Notes under the pieces: generated by a model
What the model saw: only the letters and a program-made list of their open reading frames with translations
The model's database searches: none
What the model was told of the DNA's origin: nothing
In this document: piece by piece, positions 35,818 through 48,835 of the stretch
Numbering within the stretch: position 1 is the stretch's first letter
How the letters are laid out: each line of letters opens with the position of its first letter
Position numbers and translations under genes: made by a program
DNA from: Bimastos eiseni
Taxonomy: Eukaryota; Annelida; Clitellata; Crassiclitellata; Lumbricidae
DNA: 64,000 bases
Direction: 5' to 3'
Assembly: GCA_959347315.1 (NCBI GenBank)
Contig: OY365810.1
Coordinates: 12,296,013-12,360,012, forward strand

Positions 35818-38800
35818 TGCACTATTAATAGCCAGCACACACCTTTCTGCCTTGCAGCCTGTAACTGCAAATTACACATAACAACGCTAAATAAGGTTTA
35901 CAATTGCCTCGTATAGTCGCTTACTGTTTATGAATTCTAATATACTATATGCCGAAAGTAGTATATTCCTCCAACTCGAATAGCTTGCAAAATCAAACAC
36001 GGATGATAGGCCTATTAGGTCTGTTGTCGCTTATGTGAGTTACAATGACCAATTCTCCAACGTATGCAAGATGGAGGCCTATTTTTGAAGAAAGATCACA
36101 GATATACCAATATTTTCATTATGCATGGGCCTTATAGACCCGCTGGCAGAATTCCAGGCCCTAGGCAAAGGCATTTCTTTATAATTATGCCAGGCCAACG
36201 GTATAACATGGCATTACAACCAATCGGCCACCGTGCGAGTCTATACGTGGGCATACCTGGATCTGCATCTGCATCTGAAATGGGCAAGCCCTCCGACTCG
36301 ACAAAGTGAGCGCTCATGAATAATCAACTTTCCTGTTGGGCATACTTAGCTGTAAAATGGCGCATTAGAATTTTTTTAGTTTTCGATACTACTGAGCGCC
36401 AGCTCATCATGATGCATGTTTATGGGAGAGAAACATTCGCAAATGCACGAGCGGAGACTTAGGGGGGAACAGCGGGGGACAGTCCCCCCAAAAGTTGAGG
36501 TGAGAGGGATGGAGTAGCCTATATCCTCCCAAATTTCAGGCGATTGAACGTGTGTTTGCTGTTGTCTTTCTCATGTCTGAGGCTGGTTCATTGTGTGCCT
36601 GCCTGTCCTAGTTTGCGGGTTGTCTCAGGTCAGTGAGTGTCTCATCATCGTGAGGTGCAAGACATCAGGCCGAGAGATAAGAGGCCGACCTGCAAGTCAA
36701 TTTAAGGTTCAGAGGTCGTGACCTCCCCTGGGTTTCGATGCTGTGTCTGGTAAACGTGTGCCTAGCTGTGTGTCGGCTATCTAGTACCGGTTACACAGCG
36801 GTGATGCTTAAGGTATGGTGTACTAAGCAACCGACGGTGCAATCATATACATGCTGCAAGAGAGGGTATGATAAATTATAATGGATATTGAATTGAAGTC
36901 TTGACAAAATATTTTTAGGCCTTCATACCATACATGCTTAAATTCACGCAGACCGAACTATCTTTAAAAATAACTTTCAAAACTGATTATGCCTAATCAG
37001 CATGATGAAGGTTGAAATTGTTCTAATTATACTTTTAAGGAGTAGTGCTATCCTTCGAACAATGAAATAAGGCGGCCCTTCCCGGCCACCGTTGCTTCAT
37101 TTGCTATCAACTCTTTTCACTTTGTTCCTAAGTGTTTATGTGGTTAAATCCTCATCCATAAGTTTACTCATTTTATTGCATTGAGCGTCTTTGAATAATT
37201 GAGTGATTTAGTCTAGCGGCAGCGTTGGTTTTTTGTGAGAAATGAAGCGAGATTATTATAGTAGTCAACAAACAATCTCATACTAGAGGATGTAAGCGTT
37301 ATCTGTAGCATAATGTAAATGTAAAACCATTTGGACTTATATCCCATGTTCGACGGAATAACCGTGAATATAGCGCGTATACGGTTTTGTGGCAGTGACG
37401 ACTTTAGCCGTAGGCTAGGGCTAACTTACCTACATCTCTCCTGGTTGCATGCCATGGTCCCTCAAAATCAGACCCACCCATCATGGTTGGCTAAGTTTAG
37501 TATTGCCAAGGTTTTTTTATCATTATTATTTCAAAGTGTTAGGCTTGCCGGTTACGGCGCTGTGCATTGCATGGCTAGTGCATCTCATTGAAGAATATGG
37601 GCATACTTACTTAGTTCTATTTTTAGTATCAATCAAAAAATGCTCATCACATTTCCGTTCTCTAGATTTACTCTCAACTGTGCTCCCTAAGTATTGCTGT
37701 TCTGGCCATCTAAACCGTCATTTAGTACGTAGTGGTCGATTGGCTGGAGTGGAAGAGACGTAGGGGCCTACAGCATACACAAGCCATGGAAGATTAGTAT
37801 TGACAATCACTTTTCGATTTATTTATATTTCATTAATCAAATCAAGGTCAAACTTAAATTATCATCTCCTTTGAGCTATTCAATATTAAATACACTCAGC
37901 AGAACAGCAAACAAATGTAAATGAAAACGCTTTTATATAGCTACCGAATATACGCCTATAATATAACCTCGACCCATCTCATTTTTCAATAAGAGTCTGA
38001 TCCGGTGAGATCCTTCATCACCGCTCGTCCTTTTGAATGGATGCCACGCCATCATTATACACTTGCCTTGTTCGAAATGAGATGTGTAACGTAATGGACG
38101 CCCTGAGTGGCCGACGGTTAAATTCGACTGATGTAGTAATGTTTTTATTAAATTAATAATAATAATAATCACTTAGGATTCCCGTGCAAGGACCGTACTA
38201 AACCAAGATTTAAATCTCTGAAATAACCCAGCATCGATAAGCGAACCGCAGCAATAATAAGATATTCGTTTATTTAGAAATAACAATATCTGAAAATAAC
38301 GCAGAAATGCTTAGGCCTGCACGAGTGGCAATGAACAAATGTATGCCAGTCGCTAAAATAAATTTAAAAAACTAGTAAATGTTTTTGTATGATGATCTGG
38401 GGATAAATTTAGAGTCGTCTTTGGGTGGGAGAACATGGTTGTGTGTTCTTAATCGGAGTGGAGGTAGGAGGTAGGAGTTGGTTAAAACATGCTCGAGGTT
38501 ATGTAAGATGGAAGAGAGGAGACGCACGAGACGCGGCCTATTTTTGCTGCATCCATGATTGGGAATTAAAATTTCTTCCGACCTGTCCCCCGAACCAAAT
38601 TTTTTCATCTGTTCCCTCCAAACCCGCGACCAAGTTTCCGCCTATGCGCAAATGCGTCGTAAACCGTGGTGTCTGATTAATTATTAGTTAAAGGTCGGTA
38701 ACTTAGTACGTTACACGTGTTGGCTGAGGCAGTTTCTCATCAATAGAAACGTTTGCAGAGATGTTGCAAATATGTTGCCATTCGTTACACATCCAAAATC

Positions 38801-39967
38801 AATAAGTCTATGCTAAAAGTGATTTAAACAGTTCTATAGAGGACCACTTTCATTCATTGTGTCGATAAAGATAAGCAACAACAGATTGTGATTAGTTGAA
38901 TGACAGTCGACCTAATGGGCCTACATTTGGCCATTTGAAGCATGCTCAAAGATCATCTTTAGCATCATGCCGGATATAAGTAGATGTTTAAACGAGATGC
39001 TCGTGTAAACATAATTTTTAAAGACTTTTTTAAAGTGCTTTAATAGCTTTATGAAGTTACATGTAGTCATCTGAATGGAATAGAACATTCAATTTAACCA
39101 GCAACCAACTTAGTCACTTCTAGCGGTCTCACAGATTAGCGAATGGTCGGTAATATACCTTAAATGAATTACACAAATAAAATGTTGCGAATGTGTGCTT
39201 TTGTATAGGGCGCAGAATCTAGTGAGGCGTGTGAATTTGCTCTAAAATAGGAATGTTCATGCAGAAAGCAACCATGAAAAGCAACGGCATTTCTTCATGT
39301 TGCAATGATAAGCTATTATTGGCATGGTTACAAAACTGTGGGACTTATGCAAAAATGGCAAATGGTAGAAAACTGTCTAGTGTTGTGTTTGTCATATCTA
39401 ATACAGTTGGCAACATTACTCAATAGTCTAGCCGTGGGCGTGTTGTTCTAGCCTGAAATTTGCCTTGATATGTCTACTCGATGTGTGTCCCTTGCAAATT
39501 CAACTGTCTAATGACTTAATGTAGCGATTCCCAATCTTTTGTTGGCCGTGGAACCAGTTTCATCGAAAAAAACTAAACATAATCTGCCGTAAGTACACAA
39601 ACGCTTGGAAATGCAGACATTTATAGGCTTACACCCAGATTAACTTAATAATTACACAAATATCGATGACAATGATATATGAATTCTCTTTCACGTAAAG
39701 TTAGGGACTATACACAGACGCTAAGGAAAAACACCCACCAGTTATTCATACTAAAAATACTCCAAGGAACCCTTGTCTTCACCTTACGGAACCCTAAGGT
39801 TCCGCGTAACACAGTTTGGGAAACGCTGATCTAATGACACTGTCTGTAGAAAGATGAGACGCCGAGAAGGTGAGAGACCACCCGACCCAGTATGCCGTGG
39901 CTGATACAATATGAAGTCGCTAGCACTTCGTACCCATACACGTTGGCCTACATAGACTACCTGTCTC
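35818..39967. other. Gene-free stretch between TRIM A and B
   Basis: No supportable gene. G-run sequence at about 36,455-36,500 (AGGGGGGAACAGCGGGGGAC, then AGTCCCCCC) looks like a fragment of a short DNA transposon. Short ORFs at 37,331-37,763 and 38,372-38,676 lack recognisable domains. Confidence 0.4.
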
Positions 39968-40317
39968 TCAAGACTGTTTAGGAGAGTTGACGTCATCAGG
40001 TAATGTGTTGACCCGATCATTCGTTGTTTTTATCCCACTATTCTTATTTTGAGGGATATTATTATGTTGCTTTAAGATCATCTCAAAAAGAGCCATAATT
40101 ATATACAACAGAATGGCAGAATTTATAGCGAGAGAATCGGCATACGGGTGTGAGCCTCCACTCCCGACGGACACTTTGTAGGAACCTTGAGCGAAGTCCT
40201 TCGCGAACAGTTGCCCAGCGCCATCAATGTTCTTAACTTTTTGAACAAGCGTATTAACAAAACAGTTGTTGTGTACAGCCAGCTTGCATTTCAAGCAACG
40301 CAGTCTGAAATTAAACG
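39968..40317 (-). CDS. Possible terminal exon with a membrane segment, unidentified
   Basis: After an acceptor (AATTTGCAG, exon from 40,317, phase 1) the frame reads FRLRCLKCKLAVHNNCF, about 45 polar residues, a hydrophobic run (INSAILLYIIMALFEMIL) and a 30-residue hydrophilic tail ending PKQS and a stop. I do not recognise the product. The phase-1 acceptor is the same phase as the TRIM exons of gene B upstream, so an alternative last exon of gene B or a separate small gene are both possible. It could also be chance. Confidence 0.3.
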
Positions 40318-40923
40318 CTGCAAATTATAAGAAAAATAGCAGTAAAACTATTAACTTGATTTTGTCATAAGACATTTATTGCACCAACACAACTCAAACT
40401 ATAGCACAAAGATGATACTAAAATTAAATCAACCTGTGAAGTCTTAATTTATTGACATCGTTACTAAGCACTCCTGCTTTCATCTGCTATTAAAACGCAT
40501 TTAATCAAACGGGAAATGAAACAAATCACGTGATCGATCATCGAAAACAAGATTAAGATCTCAATTATTTAATTGGAATGAACCTTAAATGAACCAACAA
40601 AACGGATAAACTGAGCGATAATGCAGTTTCATATTCAATCACAACCCTTAAAATTTGAACGCCTATTACATGTAAATCAAGGCTAAAGCTCCATTTTAGA
40701 GCATTACATTATTTAAATGATTATCATGATTACTGTCATCAATCCATCTTCTATTTACGCAGAATTATGTTCATAAGCCCGACTTCTACTTATGCAGCCA
40801 AAGAGGAGATATTTCTGTTCGAGCCAGGATTTGTGTTAGATTAGAATTATTAAATACGCTAAAATGGAGTTTTATCAAAGCAAGAATAACCAATGAAATC
40901 AATCAAACAATCAATCAAACAAT

Positions 40924-40929
40924 TTTATT
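40924..40929 (-). promoter_or_regulatory. Polyadenylation signal of TRIM gene B
   Basis: TTTATT on the plus strand is AATAAA on the minus strand, about 145 bases past the stop codon of the gene B propeller exon. It is the first such hexamer downstream and is a likely 3' processing signal. Confidence 0.5.
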
Positions 40930-41071
40930 GTTGACAACCATGAAGTAATAACAAGTACATTCATATTATTCAAAATCATAGGTATTGATAACAATAGGGG
41001 AGTCCAAGGAGTATTGAGTCCCCCAATACGGGAACCCCTAATTTACAGAAAGCATTTACAGATGATAATAT

Positions 41072-41892
41072 TTAGACATTTACTAAAAATATTCTCCACA
41101 AATCACAGGAGACGTCGTTATCAGCGACATACAGCACATTTGTTACATCATCCAGAACCATCGTTTTGGGATTCTTAAGACCATGCGTCGGTGAGAGCAA
41201 GACTCTTTGAAATTCTAACTTTGAATTTAGAAGCAGGACTCGTCTGCTTCCTCTGTCGACAATAATTACTGATCCGTTTTTATCGATGGCCAGCTCCTCA
41301 AACGCCGACCCCTCTCTTCCTTTGAAGAAATTTAATTCTTTTCCAGATGCATCTATTTCAGATAAACCTTCGGGACTGTTTTGACTAGTGTCCTCACGTC
41401 TACTGACAACAAAATTTCCCGTCTTAAGCTTAATTGCGCTTCTGCAATTTGACGGTGAGGAGACTTGCTGGATTAGTTTTATTCCAGCCGTAGCGTTAGG
41501 CCTATATACCTTCAGCTTATTTTTGCTCGAATATGTAACAACGATGTCTGATTCTAGACTAACCGTTAGACGAACATCAAGACTTCCAGTTATCCAGGAC
41601 GCAATGGCCGATCCATCTGTGTTTACCTGGAAGATTTTACCCTCACCGATTCCATCGAAGATGTACAGGCATTTTGGATTTAGAGAAGCAATCATGTCAT
41701 TAGGAGTGGTTATTCCAGGTATCAACAAGAGCCTTTGAAAGATAAAATTCAAAGAGTTGAAAACTCTGACTGTTGAATTAGATTCCGTTGCAATGAACAA
41801 CTCGTATTCAATTATCGCCAATCCCGTGATACGCTGAGTGATTGGTAGAACAACATTAAACAACGCTGCGTTCGTTGGCATTTCAGCAGCAT
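41072..41892 (-). CDS. TRIM-type protein B, NHL-like beta-propeller exon
   Basis: Terminal exon of gene B, 273 codons including stop. The acceptor TACTTTCAG ends at 41,893 and the exon opens in phase 1 (AT GCT GCT). It encodes repeated blade-like units, for example GLAIIEYELFIATESNSTV, then LYIFDGIGEGKIFQVN, then LAIDKNGSVIIVDRGSRRV and LLLNSKLEFQRVLLSP, then MVLDDVTNVLYVADND. The last two show the classic NHL pattern (A-x-D-x-x-G-x-x-x-V-x-D-x-x-x-x-R-V). TRIM-NHL proteins use this propeller to bind protein or RNA partners. Joined to the exons at 42,447-42,638 and 44,096-45,203 the frame is open throughout (2,121 bases, 706 residues from the first ATG). Confidence 0.85.
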
Positions 41893-42446
41893 CTGAAAGT
41901 AAAATTATTACTCTGCATCTAGCTAAACGTTTCAATGATAACTGAGTCAAGAATACACAATGTCATAAGCAAAATAAGTCCCTGCAGCCTCAGCCGCCCC
42001 AAACCATTTAATGGGTTGAAACCAGTCACTAGACAAGCGACTACTATAGCAACTACGTTCAGTTAATATTTTGCTTATTGTTTTAACTGTTGTCTCCGAG
42101 TTTCGACTTTTAACGAATAATCAGCAGAATTACAGGAACTGAATTTGCCATAAGATATTCGTCACAGTGCAACAGATTAAAAATCTAATAATCAGTGGAT
42201 GTGAGATGACCAGTTGCGGTCTCCTGTATTACTTAATTTTATGCCACCCTGTCCTATGATAAGCACAGGACTTGGCTGACTAAGTTTCTGTGTCAGTCGC
42301 TTGCTTATTAATTGAGTCGGCAATTTCCTTGCCACTTAGGCTACTTCAGGGACTATACAATATTTTAGCGACCTGAATTACACGCTTCAATATAATTTTT
42401 TTTTCTAGTGCCAGCTTATCATCTACAATTCCTAAATCTTACTCAC

Positions 42447-42638
42447 TTGTTTTTGGTGCCTTCACTTTTTTCGGTGGGTTCAACGGTACGTTTGTTTTCT
42501 TCTCCTCTTGATCCCCCTTGACCTTAGAAGCGACAGGGTCAACCGGCTTTTTAGCTTTCTTAGATTTTGCACCCTTCACTTCAACTTTCGGGGGTTCAGG
42601 TTCCACTTTCTTCTCCGGTTCCACTGTGCTTTCTGCAT
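42447..42638 (-). CDS. TRIM-type protein B, charged linker exon
   Basis: A 192-base symmetric phase-1 exon. The acceptor TTGCTACAG precedes it and the donor A|GTGAGT follows at 42,446. It encodes a lysine/glutamate/proline-rich segment (AESTVEPEKKVEPEPPKVEV and AKSKKAKKP) with no fold expected: a flexible linker between the coiled coil and the propeller. Because 192 is divisible by 3, skipping it would keep the frame. Confidence 0.75.
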
Positions 42639-43139
42639 CTGTAGCAAAAAATAAAAATTTGAAGGAAATCTTTAGATTAGGACTAATTAATAGTTTTTGC
42701 AAATAATCTCAGCTGTTTTTGTTCTTGCTCGCCATTATTTTAATGCTATGAATCATTCATTCTCTGCAGATCAGATAAAAGTTTTTATCGTGAGTCATGT
42801 GGTCGTGATGCCAATTAATTAGAAATGCACACAAATGTAAAATTAAGACATATTCCAAATACTCGCATAACCTGCGTCTGTACAGGTAAGCCTACACTAG
42901 TGTCATCGCCAAGGACCAGAGGAGCCACAGCCTCATCAAAGCATGGAGCAAAGCCTGTTTGAGCTCTTCAATTTAACAAGGATCTGCACATCGTGTTAGT
43001 CATTTAGATTTGTCATTGGCTCTTCATAGGCCAGAGTTAGACCCAACAGCACAGAATCTTCATAAAAATAGACTAATAAGTATGTTGGCCTACCTGAATG
43101 TCACCACAAAGGGACCGCGATCAAGCATGTCATCCGTTC

Positions 43140-43215
43140 AAGCTGAGAGAGACACAGCCGGACAGAGACAGACAGAGACAGACAGAGACAGACAGAGATA
43201 GACAGAGATAGACAT
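43140..43215. repeat. (GACAGA)n microsatellite in an intron of gene B
   Basis: ACAGAGACAGACAGAGACAG repeats between the linker exon and the RING exon. Confidence 0.85.
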
Positions 43216-44095
43216 AGTGAGAACTTTATGAGAGTAGGCCTAGATATGTTAGACCGCATAATTCATGGTTTTATCTGTTACAGTATTGCTTAAATTTACA
43301 AAGAGTAAATAGATATAAAAAAATGCATCTATATATACCATACGAAAATTGCGAGGTGTAGATAGAAGGCAGTTAAATAGGATATTTAGTATTTCAACGA
43401 CTTCGGGGTCACAGCCTACACTGTGCATTCGCCAACAAGCAGCATGATGAGATGTGCTTAGTTTCGCTCAATTGAGTTATGCTTTACGATAGTAGGCCTA
43501 CGAGCGAAGTAAGATCGAGGTTGTTTTGCGAAGATTGCGTGTCCTTGCTATGGATGAAATGTTATCAAATTCTAGTGCAAATTTTGTTTCTGGCAACGAA
43601 GTATTGATAAGCCCGTTGAGATAAGAACACTGTTGGACAGATGCTGGTCCGTGTACTTATGTAACTCCCTCCAATACTGAAGGGCAGCCTACTTACTGAT
43701 CTTAGTAATGAACTTTTATATTGCAAAGACGTTAAGGTCATTCAGAGGACCTCAAATTAGCCTGAATAATGATGAGTCGAAATCTGGACATTTTGGTATT
43801 AACTGTTGGTTGTTGTAGCATATCAGCATATCTGATACATCCAGGTTACTCTGGCTGGCTATAAATTTGCATATCGCTAATATGCGTCAGATATTGATTC
43901 CTATTATTTGTATATCAAATACATGTCACGCGAACGCACGCCTATAAGAATGTGCTCCTTAATTAGGTCATTGATAGTGTTGCATGATGCAAAAGAAATT
44001 TTGTTAAATAGGCCTACTTAGAAGATTATGTTTTGGTTACTTATTTGGTGATCGTGCTCTGTGTATTTCAAACCCTCATAAAAGAGTTTAATTAC

Positions 44096-45229
44096 CTTCA
44101 ATCGTTCCTACAAAATTCAATCCATTCTTTTTCAGAAATTGGTCTAGTTTTGAGACTTTGTATTTGGCGTTAAATGGTTGAATTTCTTGTTGACAAATGA
44201 AATCGTTCCTCTCCTGCAATTGTGCTGCTCTTTGGCTCAGTTCAACATCAGCTCGACAGATGTCCCAATCGGATTTGCCTGCTGTCATCTGTTGACAAAG
44301 GAGAGAGTAGCTATCCTGATTTTTAATCAGTACGTCAATATCCTGTTCTTGTAGTTCAATCGATGCAAGCTTCCCTTGTCGCGTCACTTCTAGATCATTT
44401 AACAACAGAGTTGCATGTTTATCAATTGTGTCTTTAAGGAAGGCCGTTCTCTGATTTATTTTCAACTCTAGACCCTTTGCACTTCTAAGAAGACTAACCT
44501 TTGCTTGGTTCAATTTCTCCTTCTTCTCCTGGAGACTTCGATTTCTAACCGCAATACTCCATATGTTGCTCTGAATGTGTTTGCGAAAGGTTTCAGCCGC
44601 TTTGCTAATGTCGGACCACTTGTGATTCTGATGGCTTTCGATGTAGCAAAAAGCGCAGACAACTTTCTTACAGTCGAAGCAGTAGAGTTTCAGAAGTTCT
44701 TTCTCGTGCTTCTTACAGACATCAGACGCCAGGTCGACCTGGGTCGGTTCTGGTGGTGTCTGGCTAACTAAGGGGACGACCTCGTGAGTCTTTGTTATCT
44801 TGTTCCTTCGATGACTCTTGCAACATTCATTGCATAGATTTAGACAACATTCCTTGCAGACCATCTCAGCTTCTTCTTCATCACAAGCCTCGCATGGAAT
44901 ACGAGAGGTAGAAGCACTCGAACTCTTTGTCATTTGTATGAGTCTGGCCATGAAGAAGTTCTTCTGTATTCCAGAAAAACCTTCTAACGGAATAGTAAAT
45001 TCTCTTCTACACAGCGGACAAGGCATCGAGTCTCCAGCTGTCTTTCCGGAGTTATACCCAGCGTCTTCTATGCATTTCTTGCAGAAGGTGTGAATACAGG
45101 GCAATGTTCTGGGATCTTGAAATGTCTCGGTACATATGCAACATTCGGTTATGTCTTTCAGCTCATCTTCCATTTTAGTCGAACTCATCTCATTTGCAGT
45201 CATTTTCACTTTCGTATCCGGAAAATTCC
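44096..45229 (-). CDS. TRIM-type protein B, RING/B-box/coiled-coil exon
   Basis: A probable RING E3 ubiquitin ligase. From the ATG at 45,203 (MTANEM): C3HC4 RING at residues 21-66 (CCICTE...CIHTFC..C...CPLC), first B-box at 104-143 (CEAC...CKECC..C..CC), second B-box at 161-197 (DVCKKH...CFDC..VVCAFC...H..H), then about 130 residues of heptad-like helix. It leaves through GAAG|GTAATT at 44,096/44,095 in phase 1. The reading frame stays open upstream of the ATG, and an acceptor (ATAGCACAG, exon from 45,229) would allow the phase-1 join to the small candidate exon at 46,555. I therefore give the exon as 45,229 while noting that translation may begin at 45,203. Confidence 0.88.
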
Positions 45230-46554
45230 CTGTGCTATTATTATCGACTCCATTAACGATAGACCATAGCGTTAACGTTTGCCTTTCATATGTCGTCGTT
45301 CGTTCACAGTTCCGAAAACATCATAGCAGAATGTGCAGCTTGTATAATAGAGGTCTTGGTAGTGTTTATGAATAATCCTACACCAGCCCAAAATCAAGAT
45401 TCTGAAGAAGATTAACTGGTTTACACCTAATATAGTCCACTGCTCATCCTGTTCGACGCATCTGCTGTCAGAAACAATGAACCAAAGACATATAATTGTG
45501 AAATATGCTAACCTTATCAAGATTCGTTTGACCTAATAATTTTAGTAAAACTCGCTCAACGACTGGAGATTTTGCTGGACTTGAATTCATGTCCTTCAAT
45601 ATGTGATAAGTCAGGAGGCTTATATCTATGGGCCTACATACTAACCTGCTGTATCAAAAGTGACAAGATATACAATTAGCCTATTATGCTTGTTTATTTG
45701 CTTTGTATAATCGCAGTCATAATCTTAATTGTGAACCCCAAGCTTCTAATGTGCCACTCGAAAGCCAAGCGTAGGGCATCAGCTTATCAAACGACGTAAG
45801 GCTACGATTACATAAAATGACTTTGTGCAGAATTATCGAGCTAAATAAAACATAGGCCAATCCCAAATGCATAAAAGTTACTTGACAAGTTTTTTGCTCT
45901 TCTGAAGTGATATTTATTGTGACCCAACAAAGGATAAATTAGTTTACATCATCGCGTTTGTTTTGAAGTCATTGTTAGCATAATTTGTGTCTGTACATTG
46001 CACAAGGTGTAGGGTAGGGCGCCTATGCCAACGGTCCGGTTGATAATTGACCAACGAGAAGATCCTATCTAATTTTGAGAAACCGACATTGAACAACATG
46101 TCAACATGTTCAACAACCCGTATACACGCACGCTCAGGCCATTCACCGTCTCCTATACTCTATTGACTAGACGAACATCTGCTTGCAATCAACACGATTG
46201 TTGTGGCGATCCTACTGTTTGCGATCATCAAAGTTTTGCGTCATTTAGCCACCTTAGACTAAACTATTCATGATAATATTAAAATAGGGTTTTCATAGTC
46301 AATCCTTTGGACAATACAAGAGCCAGCTGAAAATACAACTTTATAAGTAAATTAACGAGATTTCAGATTAGGATAACTGCATGGCACTACACATAGTGGT
46401 GTGTGATTGTGTATTATTGAGATGGGCACAACAGATCTTACAAACTTATAGTAATTAATCATTCAACGATCAAACCTAATTTACATGTAAGTCATTAAAT
46501 TGTGATGCATATGAGCCACGTCAAACATTGGGGCCTACTAACATGGCTACTTAC

Positions 46555-46624
46555 CTGCTTTCTTCCAAAAGTACCCGTTTACGTCCACAACTATTCCTTT
46601 CTTCTCTGCCGCGAGCATTGTCAT
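46555..46624 (-). CDS. Candidate first coding exon of TRIM gene B
   Basis: An ATG at 46,624 opens 23 codons (MTMLAAEKKGIVVDVNGYFW, then KKA) ending in phase 1 at a consensus donor (GCAG|GTAAGT). The phase fits the acceptor before the gene B RING exon about 1.3 kb downstream. The join is conjecture: the peptide is not a recognised domain and no comparable exon was found for genes A or C. Confidence 0.3.
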
Positions 46625-48835
46625 AGCCGATATACACATGTATATATAGCCGATATTCAGATATAGGCCTAAGCAACAGTCACACGCATCTGCGTTGTTT
46701 GCCAACAGCTGTTCATTTGCCCAGCATTACTTTCACAGCAGTGTGGCTGCGCCAAATTTTGGCCTTACTAGCATAAACAAATGCCCTAGCTGTGGTGATG
46801 CTCTCCACGTTATCCCTGCCTTTCAGGATGGTCTTTTGAGAAGGCTTGATACCAGCCACACTCACGATGTCGACCTTTGTTGTACAAAACCTTGATTATG
46901 TGGACTTGTAGGATGTTGACAACTGTCATGTCAAGTTGGGCCATTTGCTTCATCTACATGGTCTTAATTAGAGCTAATGCCTGCGTTCTAGTCCGAGAAC
47001 CGCAAGCCTAAGATAAGAACTGATGCAAATGCGAGATCCTATACCAAGCAACAATTGTGAGGTTATGTAAACAGTATGCAGGCGATTGTTTGTGGCACAG
47101 GCTTTTGGACATCTTCATCACCCCTTGTATTATCATTATTAGCAGTATGCCCTAGAATCATTGGTGTTATAGTTAGTAGCATTGTTGTCATTTTCATTTT
47201 ATTATTATCATTACTATTACTATTGTTATTTTTATTTTTTATTATCATAATGATTATGAATGTTATTATTATCCGAAACCTGGGCAGAAAGAATTGATCC
47301 CAAATAGTTAAAGCCATCACCTATTCTTTAGGAAAGTGTCTTGGAATTCGATAGGGGATTAACCCTTCACAGTGTTGGCCTAATGATTATTAGCTACATC
47401 AGGTGTGTAACAAGCGGGGCAGGGGCACCGGCCCTCTTGTTTTTAAACGGGGAGGGGGCAATGCTACTCAGTTTTTTAAACTGTGAGCAACATTGCCCTT
47501 CAGTGCCCCTAAGATCGCTTTTTATACTTAATGATTTAGGTATTGTGGATGAATAAATCTCAAACATTCCAAAGTTTGTTTTTATGATTTGTTCTTACGT
47601 ATTGCGGGTATAAAAACTCTCATTAGCAAAGGAGAATAATGCATGCTTGATTATTCATTCATCTATAATGTATCAAATTGCTAATACCAAAAATACAGAA
47701 AATTTCTGACAGTAGAATATTCATCATTACCCATAGAAATAGTCTAATTGTTGGTCTACAATCATGAAATCGGGGTTCGCATCCTTGCCACGGAACACAT
47801 TTGATTGGAAAGAATTTTTGTCCAAAAATCAAAATAAGTGTTATTAGAGAATAGGGTCTTCTCCTTCCGCGGGATCAAAGAATGAAGTATTAAAGTTTCG
47901 GTCTGTAAGAAGTATAGTGATAGCTCCGGCAAGGACTGGGAGGGATAGAAGATGCAATAAGCTCAATTATATCAGATTTATGCCCCACCTTTCAAAAACT
48001 TGTTACATCTCTGAGCTACAGCATAAAGAGATCTAAGAAAGTCAAGTTTAAGTCACCGCAACGCATTAAAACGAACTTGCATGCAAATTTTAGTTCACCA
48101 CTAACCAGTTTAAGTGCGGGCAGAGTACAGTAGACCTACTGAACGTGGTGGCTATAATAGCGTCGACACGTCGAGACTACAATTACGGTGGTGGCCAGAA
48201 TAGAACCCTGATTCTAACATCAACCCTAGGCTTAAACCATAACCCCAATCCTGACCATAACCATAACCCCCACCCTAACCCTTACCTCAGCCCTAATCCC
48301 AACCCTGTCCCGACCCAAACCCCAACCCTAACTTGCGAGCTTAGGTAAGATTTGATTTATTAGAGGAATATAACAGTTAATACGTGTATAAGCCTAAGCA
48401 TTAATTTTCATGACACATAGTATGATTGAAATCATACTATTTTTACTAATATTTGTTAGATATTTCAAACTAAAGAAACCGACTGATAGGCTATTCTGTG
48501 TCAAGCTATTATTAATGTACCGGGCATAAGTTCGAACGCCATGAGTACGTTATACGCACCTTGTATAATAATATGAATTTTTTATACTGCACGTCATTAT
48601 ATTTCCTTTCTATTGCGTGTCAAATTTCACAGCATTTGGCCTATATGAATAATGATTTGCACAGTCCAAAACCTTTATCGGAATGGACATTGCAATACAA
48701 TGTGAGGTTGGACTTGATAGAATAGATAAAGATGCTAGCGTGTGTTAGAAACATGAAACAATTAGATAAAGAAACAAATGTGATTCAGGTAGGAAGTCAA
48801 AAGAGAGGTCGCAGACAGCACAACACAGACAGCAG
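46625..48835. other. Intergenic stretch between TRIM genes B and C
   Basis: No gene. It contains a foldback at about 47,410-47,515 (GGGGGCAATG...CATTGCCC arms around a T/A centre), a microsatellite at about 47,190-47,265 and the degenerate CCCTAA-like tract at 48,202-48,333 listed separately. Confidence 0.45.
48202..48333. repeat. Degenerate telomere-like CCCTAA tract
   Basis: Recurrent CCCTAA/AACCCC/CCATAA words, e.g. CACCCTAACCCTTACC and CCAACCCTAACTTG, over about 130 bp. It reads as an eroded interstitial (TTAGGG)n-type array or an unrelated C-rich minisatellite. Confidence 0.55.
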
